Below are positions 51,170 to 60,218 of a stretch of 64,000 bases of DNA, one piece after another; positions within the stretch are counted from its first letter, which is position 1, and each line of letters opens with the position of its first letter. The stretch is taken from NCBI RefSeq assembly GCF_001570545.1, contig NZ_BBXD01000031.1, forward strand, positions 22,619 through 86,618, written 5' to 3'. The notes under the pieces are model-generated. The model made no database searches. It was not told the DNA's origin and worked only from the letters and a program-made list of their open reading frames with translations. The translations under genes were made by a program, and so were the position numbers. The DNA comes from Herbidospora mongoliensis (lineage in GTDB: Bacteria; Actinomycetota; Actinomycetes; Streptosporangiales; Streptosporangiaceae).

Positions 51170-52564
51170 GTGGGTGGTTTAGAGCTGGCTCTGCTCGTCG
51201 GGACCGGATATCTCCTCGCCGGGGTCGTGGGATGGCTCGTCCAGCCCCGATATCGGGTGGGGCCGCTGCTCGTCGCCGTGGGGGTGCTCTGGCTGTTCGC
51301 CAAGCTGGGGCCGCCGGTGCCGGTGGTCAGCAGTGCCTGGGCGGCGGTGCTGGGGCACTGGCTGATCACGTTTCCCACCGGGCGCGCCGAGAGCACGGCG
51401 CAGCGCGTGGGCGTCGCGGTCGTCTATGGGGCGTTGCCGTTCGCGGGGCTGGTGGTCGGCGGGGTGGCGGTGATCGCGGTTCAGGTCCACCGGTGGTGGG
51501 GGAGTGCGGCGGCGCGGCGGCGGGTGTTCAACCCGGTCACGCTGTCAGGGCTGGTGGCCCTTGTGGTGGTGCTCGGGTTGAAGCCGGTCGCGGATGATCC
51601 GCTGGCCGCCGACATTCTGCAGATCGCGGTCGGGCTGGTTCCCGTCGGCTATCTGGCCGGGTTGCGGCACCGCAGGATCGCCGATCTCGTCATCCGGCTG
51701 GGCGACGTTCCCGCCGGAGGGATCGAGGCCGAGCTGGCGGCGACGTTGCGGGATCCGACGCTGAGAGTCGGCTACTGGGCTTCGGATCGCTATGTCGACA
51801 TGACCGGGAAGGCCATCGACGTTCCCGAAGGAAGGGCCACGCGGGTCGATCGGGCGGGGGAGCGGCTTGCGGTGCTCGTACACGACCCTGTTCTCTTCGC
51901 GGAGCCGGAGCTGATCGAGGCGGCGTGCGCGGCCGCCGGGCTGGCGCTGTGGAACGAGCGGCTCGCCGCCGACCTGCGATTACGCATCAGGCAGGCCGGT
52001 CGGGCGACCGAGGCCGAGCGGCGGCGGATCGAGCGCGATCTCCACGACGGGGTGCAGCAGCGGTTGCTGGCGATCCCGATGACGCTCTCGCTGGCCGAGG
52101 CCTCCCGCGATCCCGTGCCGCTGATCAGGGAGGCCCGGCACGCCCTGCTCGCGGTGCTCGACGATCTGCGGGCGCTGACCCAGGGCATCCACCCGCCGAT
52201 GCTCACCGAACGGGGGCTCACCGAGGCGGTCAAGGAGCTGGCGGCGCTGTCGCCCGTGCCGGTGCGGGTCACGGCCGACGTCGGCGGACTGCCGCCCGAG
52301 GTCGAGACGGCCGCCTACTACGTCGTCGCCGAAGGGCTGGCCAACGTGACCAAACACGCCGACGCCACCGAGGCCGTCGTTCGGGTGGTGCTGGCCGGCG
52401 GTGTGCTGTCCGTCGAGATCCGGGACGACGGAGTCGGCGGTGCGGACCCCTCGCGTGGCAGCGGGCTGCGCGGGCTGGCCGATCGTGTGGCCGTCTGCGG
52501 CGGGTCGTTCCACGTGACCGGCGACGGGGGAACCGTCGTGAAAGCGGTGCTGCCGTGCGGGTAG
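51170..52564 (+). CDS. Sensor histidine kinase (HisKA_3 type)
   Basis: The 464-residue protein has an N-terminal membrane part of four to five helices (about 1-165), a GAF-like segment (about 180-270), the dimerisation/phospho-acceptor site ERRRIERDLHDGVQQRLLAIP (His about 299) and the ATPase domain (NVTKHADA N-box, DDGVGG, GSGLRGLADR G-boxes). This is the NarL-partner class common in actinomycetes. The response regulator gene overlaps its end by 10 bases. The signal is unknown. Confidence 0.93.
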   Translation: MGGLELALLVGTGYLLAGVVGWLVQPRYRVGPLLVAVGVLWLFAKLGPPVPVVSSAWAAVLGHWLITFPTGRAESTAQRVGVAVVYGALPFAGLVVGGVAVIAVQVHRWWGSAAARRRVFNPVTLSGLVALVVVLGLKPVADDPLAADILQIAVGLVPVGYLAGLRHRRIADLVIRLGDVPAGGIEAELAATLRDPTLRVGYWASDRYVDMTGKAIDVPEGRATRVDRAGERLAVLVHDPVLFAEPELIEAACAAAGLALWNERLAADLRLRIRQAGRATEAERRRIERDLHDGVQQRLLAIPMTLSLAEASRDPVPLIREARHALLAVLDDLRALTQGIHPPMLTERGLTEAVKELAALSPVPVRVTADVGGLPPEVETAAYYVVAEGLANVTKHADATEAVVRVVLAGGVLSVEIRDDGVGGADPSRGSGLRGLADRVAVCGGSFHVTGDGGTVVKAVLPCG

Positions 52565-53202
52565 CCATCGCCGAAGACAGCGCGCTGCTGCGCGAGGGCC
52601 TGGTCCGGCTGCTCGCCGAAGCCGGGTTCTCGGTCGTCGGGGCGGTCGAGGACGCCGCCGGGCTGCTCAAAGCGGTGGACGAACACCGTCCCGACGTCGC
52701 CGTCGTCGACATCCGGCTGCCACCGACCCGGACCGATGAAGGGCTGCGGGCGGCGGGGGAGATTCGACGGCTCTATCCCGGTACGGGGGTGCTCGTGCTC
52801 TCCCAGTATGTCCGGGTCACCTACACGGCCGAACTGCTTGAGGGCGGCGCCAGCGGCGTCGGTTATCTGCTGAAAGACCGGGTGACCGACCTGGCCGAGC
52901 TCGCCGCGGCGGTCAGGCAGGTCGGGAGCGGCGGGGCGGCGTTCGATCCCGTCGTCATCGACCAGCTCGTCGGCCGCCGCGACCGGCGCGACGACCCCCT
53001 CCGCGACCTCAGCGAACGCGAGCGGACCGTGCTGTCGCTGATGGCCGAGGGCCGCACCAACCAGGCCATCGCCACCCGCCTCGGCATCGCCGAACGGACC
53101 GTCGAGAAACACTGCTCGGGCATCTTCACCAAGCTCACGCTGCCGGCCCACCCCGACGACCACCGGAGGGTTCTGGCGGTGCTGCGCTACCTGAACGGGT
53201 GA
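52555..53202 (+). CDS. LuxR/NarL-family response regulator
   Basis: The 215-residue partner of the preceding kinase. The receiver is canonical: ED after strand 1 (VAIAEDSALL), phospho-Asp in VAVVDIRLP, Lys in GYLLKDRV. The DNA-binding domain (about 145-205) has LSERERTVLSLMAEGRTNQAIATRLGIAERTVEKH in pieces. GTG start at 52555 inside the kinase gene. A short GC-rich hairpin (CGCACC/GGTGCG) lies just after the stop at 53210-53224. Confidence 0.94.
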   Translation: MRVAIAEDSALLREGLVRLLAEAGFSVVGAVEDAAGLLKAVDEHRPDVAVVDIRLPPTRTDEGLRAAGEIRRLYPGTGVLVLSQYVRVTYTAELLEGGASGVGYLLKDRVTDLAELAAAVRQVGSGGAAFDPVVIDQLVGRRDRRDDPLRDLSERERTVLSLMAEGRTNQAIATRLGIAERTVEKHCSGIFTKLTLPAHPDDHRRVLAVLRYLNG

Positions 53203-53271
53203 GGCCAGCCGCACCCCGGGTGCGTACAGACACGCTTCCGCACTTCTGAAAGCGGCCGGAGACTCGGCCGG

Positions 53272-54336
53272 GTGAACCTCAGGAAATCAGCTCTTGTCGG
53301 GGCAAGTGCGGTGGCGCTGCTGATCGGCGCCTTCTTCGTCTTCCTCCGCCCGCCCCTCGAACCCTTCGACCCCGTCGCCTGGGATCCCGGACCGCCCGTT
53401 GAAGTTCCGGAGGTCACGCCCGCCGCCGGGGTGACCTCGCTCGGCACCCTGCACGGTCCGGAGGACATGGCCGTCGACGCCCGAGGCCGCGTGTACACGG
53501 GGGTCATCGACGGCCGCATCGTCAGGCTGGTTTCCGGGCGATCAGAGGTGTTCGCCCAGGTCGGCGGGCGTCCGCTGGGCCTGGCGTTCGACGCGCGCGG
53601 GAACCTGCTCGTCGCCAACCACGGCGTCGGCCTCCAGTCCGTCGCCCCCGACGGGAGCGTCACCCTGCTCACCGGCACCGCCGACGGCGAGCCGATCAGG
53701 TTCGCCAACGACCTCGCCGTGGCCGACGACGGGATGGTCTACTTCTCCGACTCCAACAGCAGGTGGAACAACTCGACGCTGGAGGGCTCCGCCTTCTCTG
53801 TGTACGACTTCCTGGAGGGCCGCCCCCGAGGCAGGCTCCTCCGCTACGACCCAGTGGAAAAGTCGACCACCACCCTGGTCGAGGACCTGTACTTCCCCAA
53901 CGGCATCGTCGTGACCGAAGACCAGAAAGCGCTGCTGGTGGTCGAGTCGACCCGCTACCGCATCACCCGATATTCACTGGCCGACGGAACCACCACGACC
54001 TTCCTCGACCACGTCCCCGGTATCGGCGACGGCTTCACCCTGCTGCCCGGCGGGAGACTGCTCCTGGCCGTGTACGACCGGGTGTCACTCCTCGACAGTC
54101 AGATCCTCCCCGGCACGTGGACCCGCCAGTTCGCGGTGCGGCTGCCCGCCACGTTCCTGGCCGACGAGGAGAACCCGCCCGCCGGCTCGATCCTGCTGCT
54201 CAGCCGGAACGGCACGATCGAACGCCGTCTGTCCGGCCTCGACCCCGCGCCCGCCAACGTGGTGCCCTACCCGGGCGGATGGTTGCTGGGGTCGCTGCAG
54301 GGCCGTCACCTGCGGACGATGCCCGCGCCCGGCTAG
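53272..54336 (+). CDS. Strictosidine-synthase-like / SMP-30 beta-propeller protein
   Basis: The 354-residue protein has an N-terminal membrane anchor (ALVGASAVALLIGAFFVFL) and a six-bladed propeller of the strictosidine-synthase/gluconolactonase superfamily: GPEDMAVDARGRVYTG, RPLGLAFDARGNLLVAN, FANDLAVADDGMVYFSDSN, and LYFPNGIVVTEDQKALLVVEST. Bacterial members are usually lactonases or esterases; no indole alkaloid chemistry is implied. The part outside the membrane would face the cell exterior. Confidence 0.87.
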   Translation: MNLRKSALVGASAVALLIGAFFVFLRPPLEPFDPVAWDPGPPVEVPEVTPAAGVTSLGTLHGPEDMAVDARGRVYTGVIDGRIVRLVSGRSEVFAQVGGRPLGLAFDARGNLLVANHGVGLQSVAPDGSVTLLTGTADGEPIRFANDLAVADDGMVYFSDSNSRWNNSTLEGSAFSVYDFLEGRPRGRLLRYDPVEKSTTTLVEDLYFPNGIVVTEDQKALLVVESTRYRITRYSLADGTTTTFLDHVPGIGDGFTLLPGGRLLLAVYDRVSLLDSQILPGTWTRQFAVRLPATFLADEENPPAGSILLLSRNGTIERRLSGLDPAPANVVPYPGGWLLGSLQGRHLRTMPAPG

Positions 54337-55073
54337 GCGCTTTCGGAACGTACCAACCGGAGGAAGGCCTTCAGCCCCGTGATCAGTTCCTGGTTGTCGC
54401 TCAGCCCGTCGACCGTCTCGTCGAAGCGCCGCGTCATCAGGGTGATCCGCCGGTTCAGGTCGTGGTCGGCGTCCTCCAGGGCCGACCGCGCCGCCGCGAG
54501 TTCGTCGCGGGCCCGCTGGAGGTCCTCGGTCAGTTCCTGCACAGACGCCTCCAAGGCCGTCCGGGCCTCGACCAGGCTCTTGACGTCGCCCCGCAGCGTC
54601 GCGACGTCCTGCCTCGGGTAGTGCAGCTCCTCCATGAGGGTGCCGACCCGTTCCTTCAGATGCGTCAGGTACGCCCCGGTGGGCCGGAACAAGGTGGCCA
54701 GCAGGTAGAACCCGGCGAAGTAGTACCCGACGTACTCACCCGAGAAGTAGGTGATCGCCGCGATCACCGCCGCCGAGACCACATGCCCGAGCACCGCCAG
54801 GCGCAGCATCCGCTTCGCGATCCCCCTGGCCTCGTCCTCACGGGCCTGCGGGACCTCGATGCCCCGCTCACGCGACAGCTGGGTCTCGTGGACGACCCGC
54901 CGCGCCGAGAAATACAGGTTCCACGGCAGGGTCAGCAGGACCAGCAGCCAGATCAGGCTGAGCGCGCCGACCCCGATGGCCAGGACGGTGCTGGGGGCCA
55001 CGCCGGTCGAGAAGGTCAGCCAGGCGGCGAATATCGCAAAGGACAGGGAAACCAGGAAAATCCACCATTTCAT
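54333..55073 (-). CDS. Membrane protein with long C-terminal coiled coil
   Basis: The 246-residue protein has four helices in two pairs (MKWWIFLVSLSFAIFAAWLTF, ALSLIWLLVLLTLPW, AVLGHVVSAAVIAAITYF, and YYFAGFYLLATLF), then about 110 residues of heptad-rich sequence (VATLRGDVKSLVEARTALEASVQELTEDLQRARDELAAARSAL in part). No family is recognised. It may act as a cytoplasmic scaffold or membrane sensor. ATG 55073 is chosen because it begins the first helix; the open frame above is not protein-like. Confidence 0.75.
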   Translation of the reverse strand: MKWWIFLVSLSFAIFAAWLTFSTGVAPSTVLAIGVGALSLIWLLVLLTLPWNLYFSARRVVHETQLSRERGIEVPQAREDEARGIAKRMLRLAVLGHVVSAAVIAAITYFSGEYVGYYFAGFYLLATLFRPTGAYLTHLKERVGTLMEELHYPRQDVATLRGDVKSLVEARTALEASVQELTEDLQRARDELAAARSALEDADHDLNRRITLMTRRFDETVDGLSDNQELITGLKAFLRLVRSESA

Positions 55074-55164
55074 GCCCAAAGGATCTTCTATCTGGGCATG
55101 TCGGTGCAGCGCTTTCGTACTCAGACTGAGTGGGGAATCAGCACTAGTTCGGTCGCGAAATCGA

Positions 55165-55202
55165 GACGTGCCGCCGCCCCGGGGCTGAGGCGGCGACACG
55201 TC
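55165..55202 (-). terminator. Terminator hairpin after the secreted protease
   Basis: A 14-bp stem, GACGTGTCGCCGCC / GGCGGCGGCACGTC on the minus strand with one G-U pair, and a 10-base loop, 7 bases after the protease stop, followed by TCGATTT. Confidence 0.75.
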
Positions 55203-55208
55203 AGGTCA

Positions 55209-56693
55209 TCAGGCTCGGCGCCACTTCTGGTTGGCGCCGCCGTTGCACTCCCAGAGCTGCAGCGGGGTGCCGGGTCCGCCCCAGCCCGTCACGTCCACGC
55301 ACTTGTTGGCCTGCGGGTTGACCAGGTCACCCGCGCCCGACAGGACGAACTGCTGGGCCGCGTTCCCGCTGCAGGTCGCGAGCTGGACCACCGCGCCGTT
55401 GGCGGTCGAGCCCCAGGCGACGTCCATGCAGAGGCCGAAGGCCCGGACGGTGCCGTCGCCGGGGAAGGTCCAGTTCTGGGCGTTGGTGCCGTTGCAGTCC
55501 CAGAGCTGGAGGCGCTGGCCGTCGGCGCCGTTGCTGTTCGGCACGTCGACGCACTTGTCCTGCCAGCCGATCAGGCGGCTCGTGGCACCGCCGCCGCCGG
55601 TCGTGGTCAGCGTGAGGCCGTAGGCGCCGAGGATCTCGTTGACGGGCTGGAAGAACGTCGTTCCTCCGGTCGAGCAGTTGCCCGAGCCGCCGGACGTGAC
55701 GCCCTGGGCCTGGTCACCGGTGATCCACGCGCCGCCCGAGTCGCCGCCCTCGGCGCAGGCGGTGGTCTGGGTGAGGCCGTACACGAGCTGGCCGTTGCCG
55801 TAGTTGACGGTCACGTTCTTGGCCTGAACGACGCCACACCGCCACCCGGTGGTGCGACCCGACCGGCAGATCGACGAGCCGTTCGCGGCCTCGTTCGAGC
55901 CGGCGACCGAGGCGCTGCCACCGCCGTAGTTGTTGACCCACGGGCGCGGGGTCCAGTTGGCGTTGGTGCGGACCCACGCGTAGTCGTTGGTCGGGAACGA
56001 ACTGCCCGCGAAGTTGCCCTGGGAGACGTTGTTGTAGCCCAGGGTCGGGGAGCCGGTGCCGCCGCAGTGGCCGGCGGTGACGAAGCCGCCGTTGTTCACC
56101 GAGAAGCCGACCGAGCAGAGCGTGTTGCCGTTGATGACGTACTGGTCGCCGCCCCGGATGTCGTAGAGGGGCTTGGGTGCCTGGGTGACGACGATCTTCG
56201 CGTCGACGGCGGCCTTCCGGGCGAACTCGGCGCCGCCGGCCTGGTCGGCGGCGGCCACGACGACCGAGTTGGTCGCGGGGTCGACGTACCAGGCGTGGAC
56301 CTTCGCGTCGGGCTTCACCCGGTCGAGGGCCGACTTCATCGTGGCGAGCTGCTTCTCACTGCGCCCGACCTGTACGGGGGCTCCACCGGCCTGGGTGACC
56401 AACGCGGCGTCGGTCTCGTTGAGGACGCCGACCTGGAGCCGTTCGGATCCGGGGGAGTACCAGGCGCCGCCGAAACGGTCGCCGAGTTTCGACTTGACGC
56501 TCTTCTCGACGAGAATCGCGGCGGCCTCGTGGGCCTGCCGGATCCGCGCCTCGGCCGGGGTCAGGCCGAGGTCGCGCTGGAGTGCCTTTTCCGGGGAAGC
56601 GGGTTCTGGGGCGGCAGCGGAGGCAGGGCCGGAGGGCAGCCCGAAGGCCACCCCCAGCACTAAGACGGCGCTGGTCAGGATGGTTCTTCTCAC
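55209..56693 (-). CDS. Secreted streptogrisin-like serine protease (S1) with ricin-B lectin domain
   Basis: The 494-residue precursor has a signal peptide (to about PASAA), an alpha-lytic/streptogrisin prodomain (about 35-180), a trypsin-fold protease (about 180-365) with the triad in TAGHCG, NDYAWV and EGGDSGGAW, then a ricin-B trefoil (about 375-494) with QNWTF, QQFVL and QKWRR repeats. The enzyme is made as an inactive precursor and secreted; the lectin part binds polysaccharide. GTG 56693 follows AAGGA. A 14-bp perfect palindrome sits 37 bases upstream and probably controls it. Confidence 0.92.
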   Translation of the reverse strand: MRRTILTSAVLVLGVAFGLPSGPASAAAPEPASPEKALQRDLGLTPAEARIRQAHEAAAILVEKSVKSKLGDRFGGAWYSPGSERLQVGVLNETDAALVTQAGGAPVQVGRSEKQLATMKSALDRVKPDAKVHAWYVDPATNSVVVAAADQAGGAEFARKAAVDAKIVVTQAPKPLYDIRGGDQYVINGNTLCSVGFSVNNGGFVTAGHCGGTGSPTLGYNNVSQGNFAGSSFPTNDYAWVRTNANWTPRPWVNNYGGGSASVAGSNEAANGSSICRSGRTTGWRCGVVQAKNVTVNYGNGQLVYGLTQTTACAEGGDSGGAWITGDQAQGVTSGGSGNCSTGGTTFFQPVNEILGAYGLTLTTTGGGGATSRLIGWQDKCVDVPNSNGADGQRLQLWDCNGTNAQNWTFPGDGTVRAFGLCMDVAWGSTANGAVVQLATCSGNAAQQFVLSGAGDLVNPQANKCVDVTGWGGPGTPLQLWECNGGANQKWRRA

Positions 56694-56729
56694 GACAGGT
56701 CCTTGGGGGCAGCGGGATGGACGAGACCG

Positions 56730-56743
56730 TGAGAGCGCTCTCA
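56730..56743 (-). promoter_or_regulatory. CebR-like LacI-family operator upstream of the protease
   Basis: Perfect 14-bp palindrome TGAGAGCGCTCTCA, centred on AGCGCT, close to the cellobiose regulator site TGGGAGCGCTCCCA. It lies 37 bases before the start of the lectin-bearing protease, so carbohydrate-dependent repression is likely. Confidence 0.7.
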
Positions 56744-56789
56744 GTAAAGAAACTTTGCATTGGTGACGAGCGGTGTCAAGCGGTCCTGA

Positions 56790-57518
56790 CTATTCGGGCC
56801 AAGGGGTCCCGTCATTCCACATCCGCTCGGCCTCGGCGGCGAAGCGCTGATACCAGAGGCCGTCGTGGGGACGGAGGGTGAGAATGGGGCCGGACTCGAT
56901 CTCCGGACGGTGCTCGAAGTGCTGCACGCAGATCAGCCCGCCGGGGGTGGCGGTGTCGATCGCGTTCACCCCGATCGAGGGCACGAATCCGGCGACCCGG
57001 ATCTGGAGGTCGCCGCCGGTCGTCTCGCGCAGGTGGGCGAGTTCGGCGAGCACCGACCTGATGCGCCCGGCCAGCAGCGCGGGGTCGACGTCGGCGCCGC
57101 TGTGGCGGGCCGACGAGGCGACCATGACCTCGTCGCCGGGATCGACGACCAGCACCCGCACCCGCGCGCCGGCCGCCAGCATCCGCCGCAGGTCACCCCG
57201 CATCGTGTTGGCGGTGCGCGCCATCGACCGGCCGATGAACAGGAAGTCGCGGGCGCCCGCCCGGCGGGCGGGCAGGTCGGCGGGGAAGTCGTCGCGCAGC
57301 AGGCCGGCCTCCGCGGCCACGGCCGCGACCTGCTTACGCGACTTGATCTGCGAGAACGCCAGGAGCGCCAGCACCGCCAGCGTGACCGAGATCAGCACCG
57401 AGGTGTCGGCGAGGCCGACACTGCCGAGCACGGTGAACACCAGCGCGACCACCGCCAGCAGGTAGAGGTCGAGATTGTCGTCGCGGACCAACGTCGCCAG
57501 GCGCTTCACGAATCCCAT
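56790..57518 (-). CDS. Membrane protein with a cytoplasmic PLD/HKD-like domain
   Basis: The 242-residue protein has two N-terminal helices (LYLLAVVALVFTVLGSVGLA and LISVTLAVLALLAF) and a soluble domain (about 85-242) with FIGRSMARTANTMRGDLRRMLAAGARVRVLVVDPGDE, a pattern seen in inactive phospholipase-D-like domains of actinomycete signalling proteins. Conserved His and Glu residues lie near the C-terminus (VQHFEHRPEIESGPILTL). It could sense nucleotides or lipids. Precise function unknown. It is downstream of the PP2C gene by 19 bases, in the same direction. Confidence 0.72.
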   Translation of the reverse strand: MGFVKRLATLVRDDNLDLYLLAVVALVFTVLGSVGLADTSVLISVTLAVLALLAFSQIKSRKQVAAVAAEAGLLRDDFPADLPARRAGARDFLFIGRSMARTANTMRGDLRRMLAAGARVRVLVVDPGDEVMVASSARHSGADVDPALLAGRIRSVLAELAHLRETTGGDLQIRVAGFVPSIGVNAIDTATPGGLICVQHFEHRPEIESGPILTLRPHDGLWYQRFAAEAERMWNDGTPWPE

Positions 57519-57537
57519 CCTCGCGGCCGGCGCCCTG

Positions 57538-59004
57538 TCAGACCCCCTTTACCGGAAGGCTGAACCAGACCGTTTTGCCGCCCGCCACCCGGCTCGTCCC
57601 CCACCGCTCGGCGAAGTGGTTCACCAGGAACAGGCCGCGCCCGTCTTCGTCGTAGCGTCCGGGCTCGCGCATCTTCGGCATGCGGTGGTCGTCGTCGCTG
57701 ACCTCGCACAGCAGGCTGTCGGTGCGCAGCAGCCGTACCGTGATCGGCCGGGCCGTCGCCCGCACCGCGTTGGTGACCAGCTCGGAGGCCAGCAGCTCCG
57801 CCGTCGGGATGAGGGTGTGCAGCCCCCACGCCGCCAGCGTGCGCCGCACCAGCCCCCGTACCCGGGAGGGGGTCTGCGCCTGCGGCTCCAGCAGCCACTG
57901 CGCGACGTTCTCGCTCGGGATGCCGGTGAACCGGATCGCCATCATCGTCACGTCGTCGCGCATCGGCCTGTTCGGGACCACGCTCTCGCAGACCTCTTCG
58001 AGAGGCCGCACACCGATCAGCCCGCGCCGCAGGCGTTCGACCCCGACGCCGATGTCCTCGCCGCGCTCCTCGACCAGGCCGTCGGTGTAGAGGACGAGCA
58101 TGCTGTCGTCGTCGGCCGCGATCTCCACCGTCTCGAACGCGTTGCGCCCGAGCCCGATGGGGGTGCCCGCGGGCGGATCCAGCACGTCGGCCTTGCCTTC
58201 GGGGCTCACCAGGATCGGGGGCAGATGACCGGCGCTCGCGATGGTGCAGCGGCGCAGGACGGGGTCGTACACACAGTAGACACAGGTCGTGATCGTCTGA
58301 GCGGCCAGGCGCTGCGCCATCTCGTCGAGCGACTGCAGCACCTGCTCGGCCGGAAGATCCAGAGAAGCAAGTGTCTGTACGGCTATGCGCAGCTGCCCCA
58401 TGATCGCTGCCGCGTCCAGCCCGTGGCCCATGACGTCACCGACGACCAGCGCCACCCGGGACCCCGGCAGCGGGATCACGTCGAACCAGTCGCCGCCCAC
58501 GCGCGCGGCGGCGGGCTGGTAGCGGTACGCGATCTCCAGACCGGGCAGAGAGGGAGGCTGTCCGGGCCGGATCCCGCGCTGCAGGATCTCGAGTGTCTCG
58601 AGCTGTTGCCGATGTAATCGTCCGTGGAAGATCGTCAGCGCCGCCGGCACCCCAAGCTGACCGGCGACCAGCACGTCGTCCTGGTCGAACTCGTCGCGTT
58701 CACGGTCCCGGGCGAGCACCGCGCACCCCACGGCCTCGCCGTAGGCTCGCAGCGGTACGGTCAGCAGCCGCCCGCCCACCAGCTCGGGAACCGTGGCCGC
58801 AAGATCACCCGACCAGCGCGAGGGCAACCGCCCCCGCGGGTCGAGCCGGTGCACGGCACCGCCGTCGAGATAGACGGCGGCGGCGTCGGCCAGCCGGGGC
58901 ACGGCCGCCTCGCAGAGCAGGCGCGCGACCTGCTCCGGATCGAGGCAGTCACCGATGGCCCGGGCCGTGTCACCGAGAAACGCCAGACCCTCGGTGTCGA
59001 TCAC
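57538..59004 (-). CDS. GAF - SpoIIE (PP2C) phosphatase - HATPase signalling protein
   Basis: The 488-residue protein has a GAF domain (about 10-145), a SpoIIE phosphatase domain (about 160-355; DWFDVIPL, VVGDVMGHGLDAAAIMGQLR, DDSMLVLYTDGLVEERG) and a C-terminal histidine-kinase-like ATPase (about 375-485) of the anti-sigma type (LLASELVTNAVRAT, DDDHRMP, GRGLFLVNHFAERWG). This layout is the actinomycete partner-switching module that regulates alternative sigma factors by phosphorylating or dephosphorylating an anti-anti-sigma protein. No such small protein is next to it. GTG start. Confidence 0.92.
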   Translation of the reverse strand: MIDTEGLAFLGDTARAIGDCLDPEQVARLLCEAAVPRLADAAAVYLDGGAVHRLDPRGRLPSRWSGDLAATVPELVGGRLLTVPLRAYGEAVGCAVLARDRERDEFDQDDVLVAGQLGVPAALTIFHGRLHRQQLETLEILQRGIRPGQPPSLPGLEIAYRYQPAAARVGGDWFDVIPLPGSRVALVVGDVMGHGLDAAAIMGQLRIAVQTLASLDLPAEQVLQSLDEMAQRLAAQTITTCVYCVYDPVLRRCTIASAGHLPPILVSPEGKADVLDPPAGTPIGLGRNAFETVEIAADDDSMLVLYTDGLVEERGEDIGVGVERLRRGLIGVRPLEEVCESVVPNRPMRDDVTMMAIRFTGIPSENVAQWLLEPQAQTPSRVRGLVRRTLAAWGLHTLIPTAELLASELVTNAVRATARPITVRLLRTDSLLCEVSDDDHRMPKMREPGRYDEDGRGLFLVNHFAERWGTSRVAGGKTVWFSLPVKGV

Positions 59005-59005
59005 T

Positions 59006-59674
59006 TCAGAACTGGTTACGCCGGCAGTTGAGGAACAGCTGGATCTCCGGCGGCGCCTGCGTGGTGGCCGGGGCGTAGGAGATGTCGGTCTCGACGACCA
59101 CGGTGAACCCGATCTCCTCGACGAGTGCCCGCAGGTCCTCCCGCAGGTAGCCGGTGACCCGCACGGGCGCGCCGAGGAACTGGAACGGCACGTCGTCGAG
59201 GTCGATCTCGACCATGCTCAGCGCCAGCAGCCCTCCGGGCACGATCACGTCGTGAATCCGCTGCAGCGCCGTGGCGATGTCCGCCCGGGGCAGCATGAGC
59301 AGCGAGAAGAACGCCACCACCGCGTCGAACCGTCCGAGCGACGTGTCGATCTCGGTGACGTCACGCTCCAGGAAGGTCCCCTCGGGCACGTTCTTGCGCG
59401 CCAGATCGAGCATGACGGGCGAGATGTCGATCCCGGTCAGCTCACAGCCCGCCTCGGCGAACTGCTTGGCGGTCGGCTCCCCGGTGCCACACCCGACGTC
59501 AAGGACGCGGGCACCCGGCTGGAGCTGCTTGATCAGCCACTCCCCGGCAGCGACCTGCCCCTCCTTGTGGGGAAAAGCGTCGTCGTACCGGGATCCGATG
59601 CGGTTGAACGCCTCGGCTTGCATAGCCCGGTATTCGTCGCGACTTTGAGCCGAACCGGATTCAGTTGTCATCAT
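59006..59674 (-). CDS. Class I SAM-dependent methyltransferase
   Basis: The 222-residue protein has Rossmann motif I VLDVGCGTGEPTAKQF (about residue 47), motif II LTGIDISPVMLD, and motif IV FDAVVAFFSLLML. The substrate cannot be read from the sequence. It lies 1 base upstream of the PP2C start, so the two are co-expressed. ATG 59674 starts MMTTES; an upstream frame to 59740 exists but is not conserved. The N-terminal helix pattern resembles small-molecule methyltransferases. Confidence 0.88.
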   Translation of the reverse strand: MMTTESGSAQSRDEYRAMQAEAFNRIGSRYDDAFPHKEGQVAAGEWLIKQLQPGARVLDVGCGTGEPTAKQFAEAGCELTGIDISPVMLDLARKNVPEGTFLERDVTEIDTSLGRFDAVVAFFSLLMLPRADIATALQRIHDVIVPGGLLALSMVEIDLDDVPFQFLGAPVRVTGYLREDLRALVEEIGFTVVVETDISYAPATTQAPPEIQLFLNCRRNQF

Positions 59675-59882
59675 GCCGCCATAAGGGAGATCGCCGACTT
59701 CTGCCCACCAAGTGATAGGCCCTCCGCGCTCACAAGTCAAGATATTTCTGCGTTAAATTGACATTTCACGCAAGCGACCTGCGACAACAGTGTTGACTGG
59801 GCGTGTCGGGAACGTCAATGCTGTGGGTCAGGTAAATGTCGGTTTATGTTCACCATTGCCCTCGAACCCGAAAGGGCCCATC

Positions 59883-60180
59883 GTGTCCCATCTGGCGTGG
59901 GAAGGCTGCCACAACACCCGAGACCTGGGAGGTCTCCCACTTCACGACGGTGGCCGAACTCCTCATGAGGCGCTGATCCGCTCGGACAACCCGGAACACC
60001 TGACGGCCCACGGGGTGAGCACCGTGGTCGACCTCCGGGAGGCGGCGTCCCCTGACCTGACCACGATCCGCATCGACCCGGCTTCAAGGCCGCTGTGTAC
60101 GACGCTCTGGAGGGCTTCGACGCGGGGAAGTATCTCCTCGGAGCCGGGATGGGTCCGGCTGTGATCAGTTACCGTCCCGT
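59883..60180 (+). pseudogene. Decayed tyrosine phosphatase (Y_phosphatase3 type)
   Basis: The start of a typical protein is readable from GTG 59883: HLAWEGCHNTRDLGGLPL, then a RSDN segment and VVDLRE. About 25 residues of the normal middle are missing between LTAHG and STVVDLR, and the frame breaks after DPASR. The catalytic HCxxGKDRT motif is absent. The remaining sequence switches to another frame (YDALEGFDAGKYLLG). It is a remnant of a gene such as those found near WD40-like proteins in actinomycetes. Confidence 0.7.
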
Positions 60181-60218
60181 GCTTCTCCTGATCAAGTCAC
60201 GCCTTCTATCCTCCCCGG

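Noticed and set aside
53272..54336. Strictosidine synthase as evidence for an indole-alkaloid pathway
   Set aside because: Bacterial members of this propeller family are lactonase- or esterase-like; no alkaloid genes accompany it.
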